Shown: positions 1-6,976, numbered from the stretch's first letter. The stretch: DNA of 25,305 bases from JBEHYA01 sp048498415 (GCA_048498415.1 JBEHYA010000021.1:1-25305), one strand, 5' to 3'. The notes: generated from the sequence alone by a model not told the origin. A program made the numbers and translations.

Positions 1-64
1 CCAGCGCGGCTTAAAGTATATTTATTGAACCCTTAACGGTTGCCGCTTAAGCTTGCCGGCGCCT

Positions 65-787
65 ATGTCCGACAAGCCCCTGAACACGACCCCGGATAAA
101 AAAGACCTGCGCAACTTCGATGTGCTGCAGGGCCAGCTGCATGGCGATAAAACAAAAGCCGGCAGCGGCTTTTTCAAAGACGGCCGCTCGCCGTTGCAGG
201 GCATCGATCTTGACCCGCTGGGCAAAGAATTTGACGTGCAGTTCGCCGTGAACGCCAACCCGAAGGAAGGTTTTCGCATCCGCATGGCGGATGGCCCGCA
301 GGCGGCATCTGAACTCACGCAGTACCAGATCATGAAAGGCGGCTATGATGGCCGCAACCGCGTGCTCGCGGAATTCCGCCGCGCCTTTGTCCCGGATTTG
401 GACGACCCGTTCATCACCATTACGTTTTTTCAGCGCGAGACATCGATCAACAAACTGATGGGGCCCTTACCCGACGGCATCAAAGGCGGCACGCTGGTGG
501 AATGGCGCGAGAACGCATGGATGGAAGAAGCGCGTAAAATCTTGCGCGCGATCTCGGCTTATAACCCTAGCCGCGCGCAAGTGTGCCGCGTGGTCAAACG
601 CTATGAAAGCACCGAGATTACGCCCGAAGAAGCCGGCCTGGAGCAACGCCACGACGAACAGCAGTTCTTCCGCGAAAGCGAATATCTGGATGTGACCTTC
701 ACGCCCCTCCAGAACCTTCCCAAAATCCGTTATCTGGATAATTTTCTGCGGCTTCTGGGTGAAGCAAAAGCCAGACTTACTGTTTAA
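65..787 (+). CDS. Hypothetical protein (240 aa), no family recognised
   Basis: I do not recognise this protein. It is soluble-looking, with no signal peptide or membrane segment and mixed charged and aromatic composition. The frame stays open upstream to a TTG at 53, but the ATG at 65 gives a cleaner start (MSDKPLNTTPDKKD). No clear Shine-Dalgarno precedes either codon, so the start is uncertain. The N-terminal ~60 residues are polar and may be disordered. The middle has several W/F/R-rich stretches (for example FITITFFQRE and TLVEWRENAW) typical of a folded domain. It converges on the unknown gene at 903-1913, with a perfect inverted repeat between them. Long uninterrupted frame and codon use like its neighbours support it as real. 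Confidence 0.75.
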   Translation: MSDKPLNTTPDKKDLRNFDVLQGQLHGDKTKAGSGFFKDGRSPLQGIDLDPLGKEFDVQFAVNANPKEGFRIRMADGPQAASELTQYQIMKGGYDGRNRVLAEFRRAFVPDLDDPFITITFFQRETSINKLMGPLPDGIKGGTLVEWRENAWMEEARKILRAISAYNPSRAQVCRVVKRYESTEITPEEAGLEQRHDEQQFFRESEYLDVTFTPLQNLPKIRYLDNFLRLLGEAKARLTV

Positions 788-803
788 TATGAGCACACTC
801 TCT

Positions 804-890
804 CAGGCATCCCCGCGCAGGCGGGGATCCAGTGTCTCTTGTTTTTTGTTTATTAATTAAACTGGATCCCCGCCTGCGCGGGGATGCCTG
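804..890. repeat. Paired-arm inverted repeat between convergent genes
   Basis: A perfect 30-bp inverted repeat has arms at 804-833 and 861-890, separated by an AT-rich 27-bp spacer. Each arm also folds alone: an 8-bp stem ATCCCCGC/GCGGGGAT around a GCAG loop, followed by CCAGT. It lies between the stop codons of two convergent genes, so it may act as a bidirectional transcription stop, although no long T tract follows. The copy at 25199-25285 belongs to the same sequence subtype. Confidence 0.9.
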
Positions 891-902
891 TATCGGTTTG
901 GC

Positions 903-1913
903 TCAACCGTTCCCGGGCTTTGCATCCGGCATGCTGCGCGCGGCCCCTTCCGGGCGCGGGCAGCAGGTGCGCAACTGGCTGATCGTGGGCTCATGCAGAC
1001 GCAGCCAGGCGCGGATGATATTATTTTCCGGTTCATATGCCGTGGTATTGCCTAACGCATCGCATGCCGTTTTCATGTCTTCGTTGGGCTGACTGAGCAG
1101 TGGCGTGTGGCCGGCAATGGTGGCCAGTAAATCCTGCGTCGCCCGCATGATGCGTTGTTCTTGCGCGGCGCTGTAGCCGCCGTTTTCCAGACTTAGCGCC
1201 TGCAGCCGGTCGCCGTCGCGGGTCAGATAGGGCAAGTGCAGGATGCGCGCGGCATGCAGGCGGCGCGTCAGGCTGTCTTCGCCGCGGCGCGTGGCCGCGT
1301 TTTCGCCTGTGGCTTCCAGCACGCCAATCAGCCATTCGCGGAAGGTTTCCATATGCTGGCCGTGCAAAAACGCCGCATGATGGCTGGGCAGGCTGGCAAC
1401 CGCCATCATATGGCGGGCATCGGTGGCGGTCGTGGGGTGGGTGGCGCTGGCCACGCACCCTTCCACCAGATTCTGCCACAGCTGTTCATGCACGCGTTCC
1501 GGGTGCGCTTCACATAAAATGAACAGCATGTTGATGGTGTCTTTATGCGTGGCATACGGCGCGTGATGCGCGAATTCGGTCATGCAGGGCAGCAGGCGGT
1601 CCAGCGCGGCCATGCCAGCAGCATCGCGCGGGCCGAAAAACTGCTGCGCCCACAGATGCACCATTTCACTTTGCTTCGCCAGCGGCTGGTGGACAAACGG
1701 CGCATACGGATCGGCCATCTGCACATAATGCTGCGCGTCGCGCGCGGCGGATGGCCGCAGGGTAAGACCGGTGGCACGGTTGAATAAAAGACCGATGGCA
1801 TGCGGCGCTTCGCTCGCGACAGCCGCGGCGGCCACCAATTCCATAAAGGGCGCGCCCCATTGGTTGAGGCGAAGAAGCGTTTCAAGAACGGCGAGCGACG
1901 GCGTAAGAAGCAT
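903..1913 (-). CDS. Hypothetical protein (336 aa), mostly helical
   Basis: I do not recognise a family. The protein is Ala/Leu/His-rich and looks all-helical, with no signal peptide and no obvious membrane segment. It contains several His-rich turns (EFAHHAPYATHKD, LPSHHAAFLHGQHME) that are suggestive but form no known metal motif. The ATG at 1913 is the first in frame. No convincing Shine-Dalgarno precedes it, and the upstream DNA is AT-rich. It stands alone: smpB ends 100 bases upstream on the same strand, and it converges on the gene at 65-787. Several other frames are also open here because of high GC, but this one is the longest and has the most protein-like composition. Confidence 0.7.
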   Translation of the reverse strand: MLLTPSLAVLETLLRLNQWGAPFMELVAAAAVASEAPHAIGLLFNRATGLTLRPSAARDAQHYVQMADPYAPFVHQPLAKQSEMVHLWAQQFFGPRDAAGMAALDRLLPCMTEFAHHAPYATHKDTINMLFILCEAHPERVHEQLWQNLVEGCVASATHPTTATDARHMMAVASLPSHHAAFLHGQHMETFREWLIGVLEATGENAATRRGEDSLTRRLHAARILHLPYLTRDGDRLQALSLENGGYSAAQEQRIMRATQDLLATIAGHTPLLSQPNEDMKTACDALGNTTAYEPENNIIRAWLRLHEPTISQLRTCCPRPEGAARSMPDAKPGNG

Positions 1914-2013
1914 GGAATATGATTTTTAAATTATGCGCCAAAACTATAAGCGATGCGCCACGGCCCGCACCAGCCCTGCCAATAATTTCACTATGATATC
2001 AGTAGCTTAACTG

Positions 2014-2499
2014 CTATTCGCGGCCTTTATTTTTCAGCGCGCGGCTCTGGTCGCGCTTCCATTCGCGCTCCTTGATCGTCGCGCGTTTATCAATCTGGCG
2101 TTTGCCTTTGGCCAAGCCCAGCTCCAGCTTGGCAATGCCGCGCGCGTTGAAATAAATCGAGAGCGGGATCAGCGTGGCGCCTTCGCGTTGCATGGCGCCA
2201 ATCAGCTTGGCAGCCTGGCGCGCGCGCAACAATAATTTACGCGGGCGCCGTGCATCGTGCTGAAGGTGCGAGCCCGCCTTGGCGTATTCCGAAAAATTGG
2301 CATTGAGCAGATAAAGCTCGCCCATCTTCACATCGGCAAAACTTTCGGCAATCGAAACCTGCCCGGCGCGTAGCGCTTTCACTTCCGTGCCGGTCAGCAC
2401 CATGCCGGCTTCCACCTTGTCTTCGATGGCAAAATCATAGCGCGCCTTGCGGTTGATGGCGGCGTATTTCTGCGCGTCTTTGCGGGTATTGCCGGCCAT
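2014..2499 (-). CDS. smpB: SsrA (tmRNA)-binding protein SmpB
   Basis: SmpB binds tmRNA and delivers it to ribosomes stalled on broken mRNA (trans-translation), in the cytoplasm. The 161-aa product shows the family signature: an N-terminal NRKARYDFAIEDKVEAG block, then GTEVKALRAGQ, a central YLLNANFSEY segment, and a basic C-terminal tail (KGKRQIDKRATIKERE) that folds into the ribosomal decoding path. Length is normal for the family (~150-165). The frame is open further upstream, but the ATG at 2499 is chosen because it has a strong GGAGGA ribosome site 9 bases upstream and matches the family start. That ATG overlaps the stop of the upstream immunity-like gene by one base (TAATG). It is the last gene of the gpt-rlmI-endoU-immunity-smpB operon. 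No tmRNA gene (ssrA) was seen in the window. Confidence 0.97.
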   Translation of the reverse strand: MAGNTRKDAQKYAAINRKARYDFAIEDKVEAGMVLTGTEVKALRAGQVSIAESFADVKMGELYLLNANFSEYAKAGSHLQHDARRPRKLLLRARQAAKLIGAMQREGATLIPLSIYFNARGIAKLELGLAKGKRQIDKRATIKEREWKRDQSRALKNKGRE

Positions 2500-2729
2500 T
2501 ATTCGTCTTCCTCCGCCAAAATCACCGCTTCCATCAAGGGCTCCAGGCGTTTGACCACCCAGTCTTCCTGTTTGTAGCGCTTGGCCAGAATGGCCATGGC
2601 TTCGCAGGCAATGCCCCATTCGCCGGCGTTTATGTATTCGGCAGCATCGGCTTTCAACGGGTCATCGTCGGGCACGCTGCCCGCCAGTTTGCCCCATAGT
2701 GATTCAGCTTCCGCTGCAATCTCAGTCAT
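2499..2729 (-). CDS. Small acidic protein, candidate MafI-like immunity protein
   Basis: This 76-aa acidic, helical protein starts MTEIAAEAESLWGKL. The core INAGEWGIACEAMAILAKRY followed by an acidic C-terminus resembles the pattern of MafI-type immunity proteins (a GE-x-G-x-A-x-E segment), which protect against EndoU-type MafB toxins. That similarity was judged by eye and is an inference. The frame extends upstream to 2816, but the ATG at 2729 lies in the ATGACTGA overlap (8 bases) with the stop of the EndoU gene, the usual arrangement for translationally coupled toxin-immunity pairs. The stop overlaps the smpB start by one base. There is no signal peptide, so it should be cytoplasmic. It could instead be an unrelated small regulator, but its position directly after an EndoU gene favours the immunity role. 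Confidence 0.72.
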   Translation of the reverse strand: MTEIAAEAESLWGKLAGSVPDDDPLKADAAEYINAGEWGIACEAMAILAKRYKQEDWVVKRLEPLMEAVILAEEDE

Positions 2730-3183
2730 CCGCGCCACGCTTGATGGGATAGCCGGTGACCACCTCGCCCTTATCGCGGTCGAGCACGGCGCGGATGGCC
2801 ACGCCCTCCACCACATCGGCCTTCAGCCAGTATTTGCCGCTCTGGCGCATGGGCAACTTGGCGTCGTTTGCCACCTGCAGGATGGCATCGATGATTTTAT
2901 CATCGTCCCAGCCAGCGGGAAATTTGGTCTTGCCGGGGCGGCCCATGCCCATTTTGTGGCCGCCGCCGGTTTCATCGCCGTATAAAATATGCTTGCGGCG
3001 CTTCTCCGTGATGACAAAACGCACCGCTTCTTTTTTCTGTTCGGCATTTCCCGCCACGCTCACCGATTTGTCTTCATGCGTGGCCGTCTTAAAATGCGGT
3101 AGTCCTTCGCCAAACAGCGCGGCAATCGCCACGATGATCACGAATACCGCCAATAGCAGGTTGTTATTGGTTTTACGCGACAT
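2722..3183 (-). CDS. Membrane-anchored bacterial EndoU RNase domain protein
   Basis: The 153-aa protein has one N-terminal membrane segment (residues ~9-25, after the basic start MSRKTNNN), a short linker, and a C-terminal EndoU_bacteria-type domain (~55-148). Visible family marks are KRRKHILYGDETGGGHK (His65 and His76, the likely catalytic pair), RPGKTKFPAGWDDDKIIDAI, and a C-terminal VVTGYP (Thr143, Tyr145). I could not assign the third catalytic basic residue by eye. Known EndoU toxins are RNases, and CDI-type members cleave tRNA. The N-terminus predicts that the domain faces the periplasm or is exported. The start at 3183 is preceded by AAGGAG about 10 bases upstream and overlaps the rlmI stop by 11 bases. 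The next gene is a candidate immunity protein. The domain call is strong; the biological role (toxin, RNA turnover) is inferred. Confidence 0.87.
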   Translation of the reverse strand: MSRKTNNNLLLAVFVIIVAIAALFGEGLPHFKTATHEDKSVSVAGNAEQKKEAVRFVITEKRRKHILYGDETGGGHKMGMGRPGKTKFPAGWDDDKIIDAILQVANDAKLPMRQSGKYWLKADVVEGVAIRAVLDRDKGEVVTGYPIKRGADD

Positions 3184-4342
3184 GCCAGATCACTCCTTTC
3201 AGATAATTACTCTCAGGTAATGCGGGATGGGTGGGATGATCCATATCCGCCCCGACCCGCGCCAGAATGGCACCCTGGCGGCCGGCTTCCTGAAGGCCCG
3301 CCGCCACTTCTTCATCAAACCGTTCGCGCGTGATGGCATGGCTGCACGACGCCATAAAGAAAAAGCCACCCGCCTTCACATGCGCCGCCGCCAATTTCGC
3401 CAGCTTGCGATAGCCTTTGGAGGCCGCGCCCACATCCTTTTTGCTTTTGGCGAATGCCGGCGGGTCGGCCACCACCACATCATATTGCTGGCCGTCCTTG
3501 GCGCAATATTCAAACACATCCGCTTTTTCAAAAGCGGCTTTAAGGCCGGCGCGCGAAGCGGTCTGCGCCGCCAATTGCAGCGCCAGATCCGAGCGATCCA
3601 CGCAGACAACCTTGCTCGCCCCCGCTTTGGCCGCCAGCAAACCAAAGCCGCCGGAATGGGTATATAAATCGAGCACCGATTTGCCTTTTGCAAGGCTTGC
3701 CACCAGCGCGCGGTTGCGGCGCTGATCGTAGAACCAGCCGGTTTTCTGACCTTCGCTGGCATCGACCACATAATCCAGGCCGTTTTCATGGGCGATGAGT
3801 TCTTTGGGCGCGGCGCCGTGCAATAACGTCACTTCTTCCGCCAAACCTTCCAGCGTGCGCGCGCCGGTATCACCGCGAAGCAAAATGCTGGCGGGTTTGA
3901 ACAATTTCACGAGCGCTTCCGCAATTTCATTCTTCGCGCGGTCCATGCCGGCGGTGTTCGCCTGCATGACAAAATCATTCCCGAAGCGGTCGATGATAAG
4001 GCCCGGCAGACCATCGGCTTCTGCATGCACCAGACGGTAATGGGGCGTGGCAAAAAGCTGCTCGCGCATTGCCAGCGCCCTGCTCAGCTTTTCTTCCCAG
4101 AAATTGGCGGCGAGATTGTTATCGTTGCGGGCCAGCACGCGCGCGGCAATCAGGGTATGGGGGTTGAAGTGGGCAACGGCCACAAAGCGCCCATGCTCAT
4201 CCACCACGCGCACGACTTCGCCGGGCTTCAAAGCCTTGGCGGCGGCGTCCATGACCAGTTCGTTGGAATACACCCACGGGTGGCCGTCGCGCACGCGGCG
4301 GCTCTGGCGGGGCTGTAATTGCAGGGTGGGGCTTTTTTCCAT
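3173..4342 (-). CDS. rlmI: Class I SAM-dependent 23S rRNA methyltransferase, RlmI type
   Basis: RlmI-family enzymes make 5-methylcytosine in 23S rRNA (C1962 in E. coli). The 389-aa product has the expected order: an N-terminal PUA-type RNA-binding domain (~1-75, with the typical GHPWVYSNEL start), a middle linking domain, and a Rossmann methyltransferase domain. The SAM motif is LDLYTHSGGFGLLA (~224-237), followed by VVCVDRS, the catalytic-loop motif DPPAFAKS (~293-300), and ASCSH (~331-335) with the family cysteine. Length matches RlmI (~390-400). It begins 9 bases after the gpt stop, with an AGGGG ribosome site, and overlaps the EndoU gene by 11 bases, so it sits in one operon. The exact target base is inferred from the family. 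Confidence 0.92.
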   Translation of the reverse strand: MEKSPTLQLQPRQSRRVRDGHPWVYSNELVMDAAAKALKPGEVVRVVDEHGRFVAVAHFNPHTLIAARVLARNDNNLAANFWEEKLSRALAMREQLFATPHYRLVHAEADGLPGLIIDRFGNDFVMQANTAGMDRAKNEIAEALVKLFKPASILLRGDTGARTLEGLAEEVTLLHGAAPKELIAHENGLDYVVDASEGQKTGWFYDQRRNRALVASLAKGKSVLDLYTHSGGFGLLAAKAGASKVVCVDRSDLALQLAAQTASRAGLKAAFEKADVFEYCAKDGQQYDVVVADPPAFAKSKKDVGAASKGYRKLAKLAAAHVKAGGFFFMASCSHAITRERFDEEVAAGLQEAGRQGAILARVGADMDHPTHPALPESNYLKGVIWHVA

Positions 4343-4351
4343 GCCCCTGTT

Positions 4352-4846
4352 TTATGGGGTTTTGTTTTGTTTCGCAATCGGTTGCACGAATTGCAGCTCA
4401 ATATCCCACGGGAAGTAAATCCACGTATCCTGGCTCACCTCAATCACAAAGCTATCGACCAGCGGGCGGCCCTTGGGCTTGGCATAAACCGTGGCGTAAT
4501 GGGCTTTGGGCAGGTATTTCCGCATCAATTCCAGCGTGCGGCCGGTATCGGCCAGATCATCCACCACGATCCAGCCCGTGCCATCGCCCACGCCCGGCAT
4601 CACGGGTTTTAACAATTCCGCCGCGCGCTGGTTCTGGTGGTCGTAGCTGGAGACGCAGGCGGTATCGACCACGCGGAGTTCCAGTTCCCGCGCGATCACC
4701 GCGCCCGGCACCATGCCGCCGCGCGTAATCGCAATCACGCCCTTCCACGGGCCCTTTTCAATCAGCTGCCAGGCCAGCGCCTTGCTGTGGCGATGCAGTT
4801 CATCCCACGTGACGGGAAAGGGTTTGAGATTGGGGCTTTGGGTCAT
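4352..4846 (-). CDS. gpt: Xanthine-guanine phosphoribosyltransferase
   Basis: Gpt salvages xanthine and guanine by transfer to PRPP, forming XMP/GMP at the cytoplasmic membrane face. The 164-aa product matches the E. coli Gpt pattern along its length: VTWDELHRH near the start, GVIAITRGGMVPGA, CVSSYDHQNQR, the PRPP-binding motif VVDDLADTG (~94-102), then PKAHYATVYAKPKGRPLVD and QDTWIYFPWD. It is about 12 residues longer than the E. coli enzyme, at both ends. It appears to be the first gene of the gpt-rlmI-endoU-immunity-smpB operon, since nothing on the same strand lies close upstream. No strong Shine-Dalgarno is seen before the ATG; the upstream bases are A/T-rich. Confidence 0.95.
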   Translation of the reverse strand: MTQSPNLKPFPVTWDELHRHSKALAWQLIEKGPWKGVIAITRGGMVPGAVIARELELRVVDTACVSSYDHQNQRAAELLKPVMPGVGDGTGWIVVDDLADTGRTLELMRKYLPKAHYATVYAKPKGRPLVDSFVIEVSQDTWIYFPWDIELQFVQPIAKQNKTP

Positions 4847-4894
4847 GTTTTAATTCTAGCAATTACCACGCGCCAACGAAAGCACAACCCAATC

Positions 4895-4913
4895 CCCCTC
4901 CCGAAGGGAGGGG
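4895..4913. repeat. Single-arm hairpin of the CCCCTCCC type
   Basis: An 8-bp stem CCCCTCCC/GGGAGGGG surrounds a GAA loop. The same unit occurs twice around 22063-22257 as the arms of an inverted repeat, so this copy looks like a solo arm. It lies just downstream of the terminator of the 4979-5739 gene pair and upstream of gpt. Confidence 0.7.
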
Positions 4914-4923
4914 CTTAAGTAAT

Positions 4924-4960
4924 AAAAAAATCCCCGCCGGCAAACCGGCGGGGATTTTTA
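4924..4960 (-). terminator. Rho-independent terminator of the 4979-5739 operon
   Basis: An 11-bp stem (ATCCCCGCCGG/CCGGCGGGGAT) with a CAAA loop is followed on the - strand by a run of seven T. It starts about 20 bases after the stop codon of the 4979-5395 gene. The + strand side also has a T run, so it could work in both directions. Confidence 0.92.
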
Positions 4961-4978
4961 TGGGTTGCTGGCCTGCGA

Positions 4979-5395
4979 TTACTTCGCGGGAGCCGGTTCC
5001 GCTGGGGCTGTCGGGGCGGGAGCCGCCGGCGCTTCGCCCGCCGCAGCCGGAGCTGCCGGCGCCGCGCTGCCCGCTGCTGCGCCCTTGGCCTGCTCTTCCT
5101 TGTAGTTCGGATTGATCTTGATCCCGGCCTTGGCGAGATCTTCCACAATCTGCTTGGCGTTCGCGTTGCCGGCTTCAGCAAGGCGCTGCGTACCAACCGC
5201 GATCGCGTTCAGCTTATCGAGCGTGCCCTGGCCGTCGGCGATGGTTTTATCCATCTCCGCCAGACGGGTCGCCAGCTGCGACTGGGTGTTCTTGAGGTTC
5301 GCGCGGTCCATCAGGATCTGCGAGAACTGGAATACGGCAAACAACAGCACCGCGACGGTGAGGATGGTTTGCGACTTATGCGTGTGTTCGGTCAT
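4979..5395 (-). CDS. Single-TM coiled-coil protein with Ala/Pro-rich tail
   Basis: Function unknown. The 138-aa product has a short polar N-terminus (MTEHTHKSQ), one membrane segment (~11-30), and a coiled-coil-like heptad region (~33-85, rich in L/A/Q/K). A segment AKAGIKINPNY comes next, then a low-complexity tail of Ala, Pro and Glu from ~105 to the end. The tail suggests an extended or wall-spanning end in the periplasm. It shares architecture with the upstream gene at 5422-5739 (TM, heptad region, then a G-I/V-x-I/L-x-P segment), so the two may be distant paralogs. The intervening 26 bases contain an AAAAGGG-type ribosome site. A strong terminator follows. Real-gene confidence is high; function is not inferable. 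Confidence 0.82.
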   Translation of the reverse strand: MTEHTHKSQTILTVAVLLFAVFQFSQILMDRANLKNTQSQLATRLAEMDKTIADGQGTLDKLNAIAVGTQRLAEAGNANAKQIVEDLAKAGIKINPNYKEEQAKGAAAGSAAPAAPAAAGEAPAAPAPTAPAEPAPAK

Positions 5396-5421
5396 GGGAT
5401 AAGCCCTTTTCTTGCGAATGG

Positions 5422-5739
5422 TTATTTCTTCGGCGGGGTCAGGCTGACGCCGTTCTGGATGAGCAGCGACTTGATCTGATCGTCCTTGCGTTCGATCGCG
5501 CTGTTGGCGAGGGCCTGGACCAGGTTACGGCTGACGTTTTCAAACGCGCCATTTGCCTGCAGCTTCGCGCTGCGGTTGGAGAGATCAACCTGCTGCTGCA
5601 CGATGGCATCCTGCGTGCCGCGGTTGGCCAGGATCAGGCCGGCATTCGCAAGAAACACGACCGCCACCAGAATGCTGGCGATGTAGGTGAGTTTGTCGCA
5701 TTGAAGCGAGCAGCCTTCAGTGGAATAGCTATCAGCCAT
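5422..5739 (-). CDS. Single-TM coiled-coil protein, possible paralog of its neighbour
   Basis: Function unknown. The 105-aa product has a hydrophilic N-terminus with two Cys (STEGCSLQCDK), one membrane segment (~17-39), and a Q/N/S/L-rich heptad region to ~90. It ends in LLIQNGVSLTPPKK. The ATG at 5739 has a good GAGGAA ribosome site. It is the first gene of a two-gene - strand operon with the gene at 4979-5395, which repeats the same layout without the Cys pair. A small membrane scaffold or sensor is possible, but nothing in the sequence fixes a role. Confidence 0.8.
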   Translation of the reverse strand: MADSYSTEGCSLQCDKLTYIASILVAVVFLANAGLILANRGTQDAIVQQQVDLSNRSAKLQANGAFENVSRNLVQALANSAIERKDDQIKSLLIQNGVSLTPPKK

Positions 5740-5807
5740 TGACGTTCCTCATCAAATAAACATGTCGAAGTGAATGGGGTTTGCGCCGGGTAGGATAAGA
5801 TGACGCA

Positions 5808-5832
5808 GTTAAGAAATTACTCATTTCTTAAC
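5808..5832. promoter_or_regulatory. Perfect 10-bp palindrome upstream of the 5739 operon
   Basis: GTTAAGAAAT at 5808-5817 and ATTTCTTAAC at 5823-5832 form a perfect inverted repeat with a 5-base gap. It lies about 70-95 bases upstream of the start codon at 5739, where an operator or promoter would lie. No T tract follows on either strand, so an ordinary terminator is unlikely. The regulator is unknown. Confidence 0.4.
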
Positions 5833-5930
5833 AAACGCGCAAGCCACAAGGGTTTAGCCGGCGATTCGCCGCCGCCCGAATTATGGTTGAAGCGTTTTCA
5901 CCATATAAACCGGGCACATAAAAAAAAGCC

Positions 5931-5959
5931 CCGCCAAAAATGGCGGGGCCCTTTCCCGG
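5931..5959 (-). terminator. Rho-independent terminator of the 5976-6643 operon
   Basis: A 9-bp stem GCCCCGCCA/TGGCGGGGC with an AAAA loop (5938-5959) is followed on the - strand by seven or more T (5931-5937). It begins 16 bases past the stop of the 88-aa gene. Confidence 0.92.
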
Positions 5960-5975
5960 AGGTGACTCGTATTGA

Positions 5976-6242
5976 TTAGCCGTTCGGGCCCGGGCCTGTC
6001 GCAGCAGGCACCGCGCGAAGGCTGCGACCCGGTGCCGTCGCGGGGCGGCTTGGCGCCACTTCCGCAACTTTGAGCGGATCACGCAAAGCGCTCGAGAGAT
6101 CGCTGGCGATCAGATGCGCAACTTCTTTCGGCGCCTGACGCACCATGTCTTCGTGCAGGCCCTGTAAAGCACCATACACAAAACTGGACTGACCCATGGC
6201 CTGCATGCGGCCGTCCATTGCGCGTAAAATATCGTTCGTCAT
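5976..6242 (-). CDS. Hypothetical small protein (88 aa)
   Basis: I do not recognise a family. The frame is open to 6299, but the ATG at 6242 (MTNDILRAMDGRMQAM) overlaps the stop of the upstream gene in an ATGA tetranucleotide, which decides the start. The N-terminal ~60 residues are helical. The C-terminus is low-complexity and rich in Pro, Ala, Gly and Arg (from VAPSRPATAPGRS on). There is no signal peptide or TM. It is translationally coupled to the 134-aa gene upstream and followed by a strong terminator, so the two probably act together. Confidence 0.72.
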   Translation of the reverse strand: MTNDILRAMDGRMQAMGQSSFVYGALQGLHEDMVRQAPKEVAHLIASDLSSALRDPLKVAEVAPSRPATAPGRSLRAVPAATGPGPNG

Positions 6243-6643
6243 GCGCGGCCTCCCAGCTGCGAGATGATCTGGCGGGCGGACTTCATGTGCTTGACGCACG
6301 AAGCATCGTCCAACAAGTCGTCATTGCCCGGTTCGTGCTTGGCATCGACCGGTTCAAGAATGGCGTAATAGCGTTCCCACATTTCATTGGTGAACTGGCG
6401 AATGGCGGCCTGCTTTTCAGCCGGGGCGCTTTCGCACGCTTCTTCCATCTTGCGCAGCACGTCGGCGATATAGAATTCCATTTCGCCAATTACAGCCTGA
6501 CGGTTGTCATGCGCTTCAAATTCGGATTGCACGCCTTTGACGACCGCATGGATGGCCGGCCAATGGTCGCCCACCGGGCCCATTTCATGGCCTGCGATCA
6601 TCAGACCGTTCGTTACGGTTTTGAGCAGGGTTTCGTCGTTCAT
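6239..6643 (-). CDS. Hypothetical helical protein (134 aa)
   Basis: Function unknown. The product is acidic, probably all-helical, with no signal peptide or TM. It has a His/Met-rich N-terminus (GLMIAGHEMGPVGDHW) and long amphipathic helices (EFYIADVLRKMEEACE, FTNEMWERYYAILEP). The ATG at 6643 has a strong GAGGAG ribosome site about 9 bases upstream. It overlaps the 88-aa gene by four bases (ATGA). The two-gene unit ends in a rho-independent terminator. A ~330-base AT-rich gap upstream must hold its promoter. Confidence 0.78.
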   Translation of the reverse strand: MNDETLLKTVTNGLMIAGHEMGPVGDHWPAIHAVVKGVQSEFEAHDNRQAVIGEMEFYIADVLRKMEEACESAPAEKQAAIRQFTNEMWERYYAILEPVDAKHEPGNDDLLDDASCVKHMKSARQIISQLGGRA

Positions 6644-6976
6644 GTCTTCATCTCCTCGTGGTCTTCGTCGTTTTCGGGCGCCGCTTATATATAGAGGCCG
6701 TCGTTAACTTGTTTCGGGCGTCCGTATTACTCTATGCTCACAGCATAACACGGGTCGGATGAAAGTAATTCATGTTTGTAATCTTGAAATGCGATTTTTT
6801 CCTTTAAAATCAAGTAATTATTCATTAAAGAACTGTTGATAATTTTGGTTAAATTGTGGTGAATCTTACCCCTTCCTGAACAAAGATTTGAGGAAGCCTA
6901 AAGGTTCTGTTTCAGAAGCGTAAAAATTCGGGTTCTAGAAACGCTTCTAAAACCCGAATTACTTGCTGGTTTAAAT
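6644..6976. other. AT-rich intergenic gap without a gene
   Basis: No convincing coding frame is seen. The left side should hold the promoter of the - strand operon starting at 6643; a TATATATA run near 6686 is a candidate -10 region, but no matching -35 is clear. A weak hairpin CTTCCT/AGGAAG lies at 6872-6896. The right end holds the pirin terminator. Base composition is far more AT-rich than the flanking genes. Confidence 0.6.
6920..6960 (-). terminator. Rho-independent terminator of the pirin gene
   Basis: A perfect outer stem AATTCGGGTT/AACCCGAATT (6925-6934, 6951-6960) and an inner TAGAA/TTCTA stem form a long hairpin. On the - strand it is followed by a short T run. It lies 16 bases past the pirin stop codon. 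Confidence 0.8.

Noticed and set aside
804..890. Repeats as a CRISPR array
   Set aside because: The repeat arms are inverted pairs scattered over the window, not direct repeats with regular unique spacers.
2500..2619. N-terminal extension of SmpB by 40 residues
   Set aside because: The extension overlaps the immunity-like gene out of frame, and the ATG at 2499 has the strong ribosome site and the family start.
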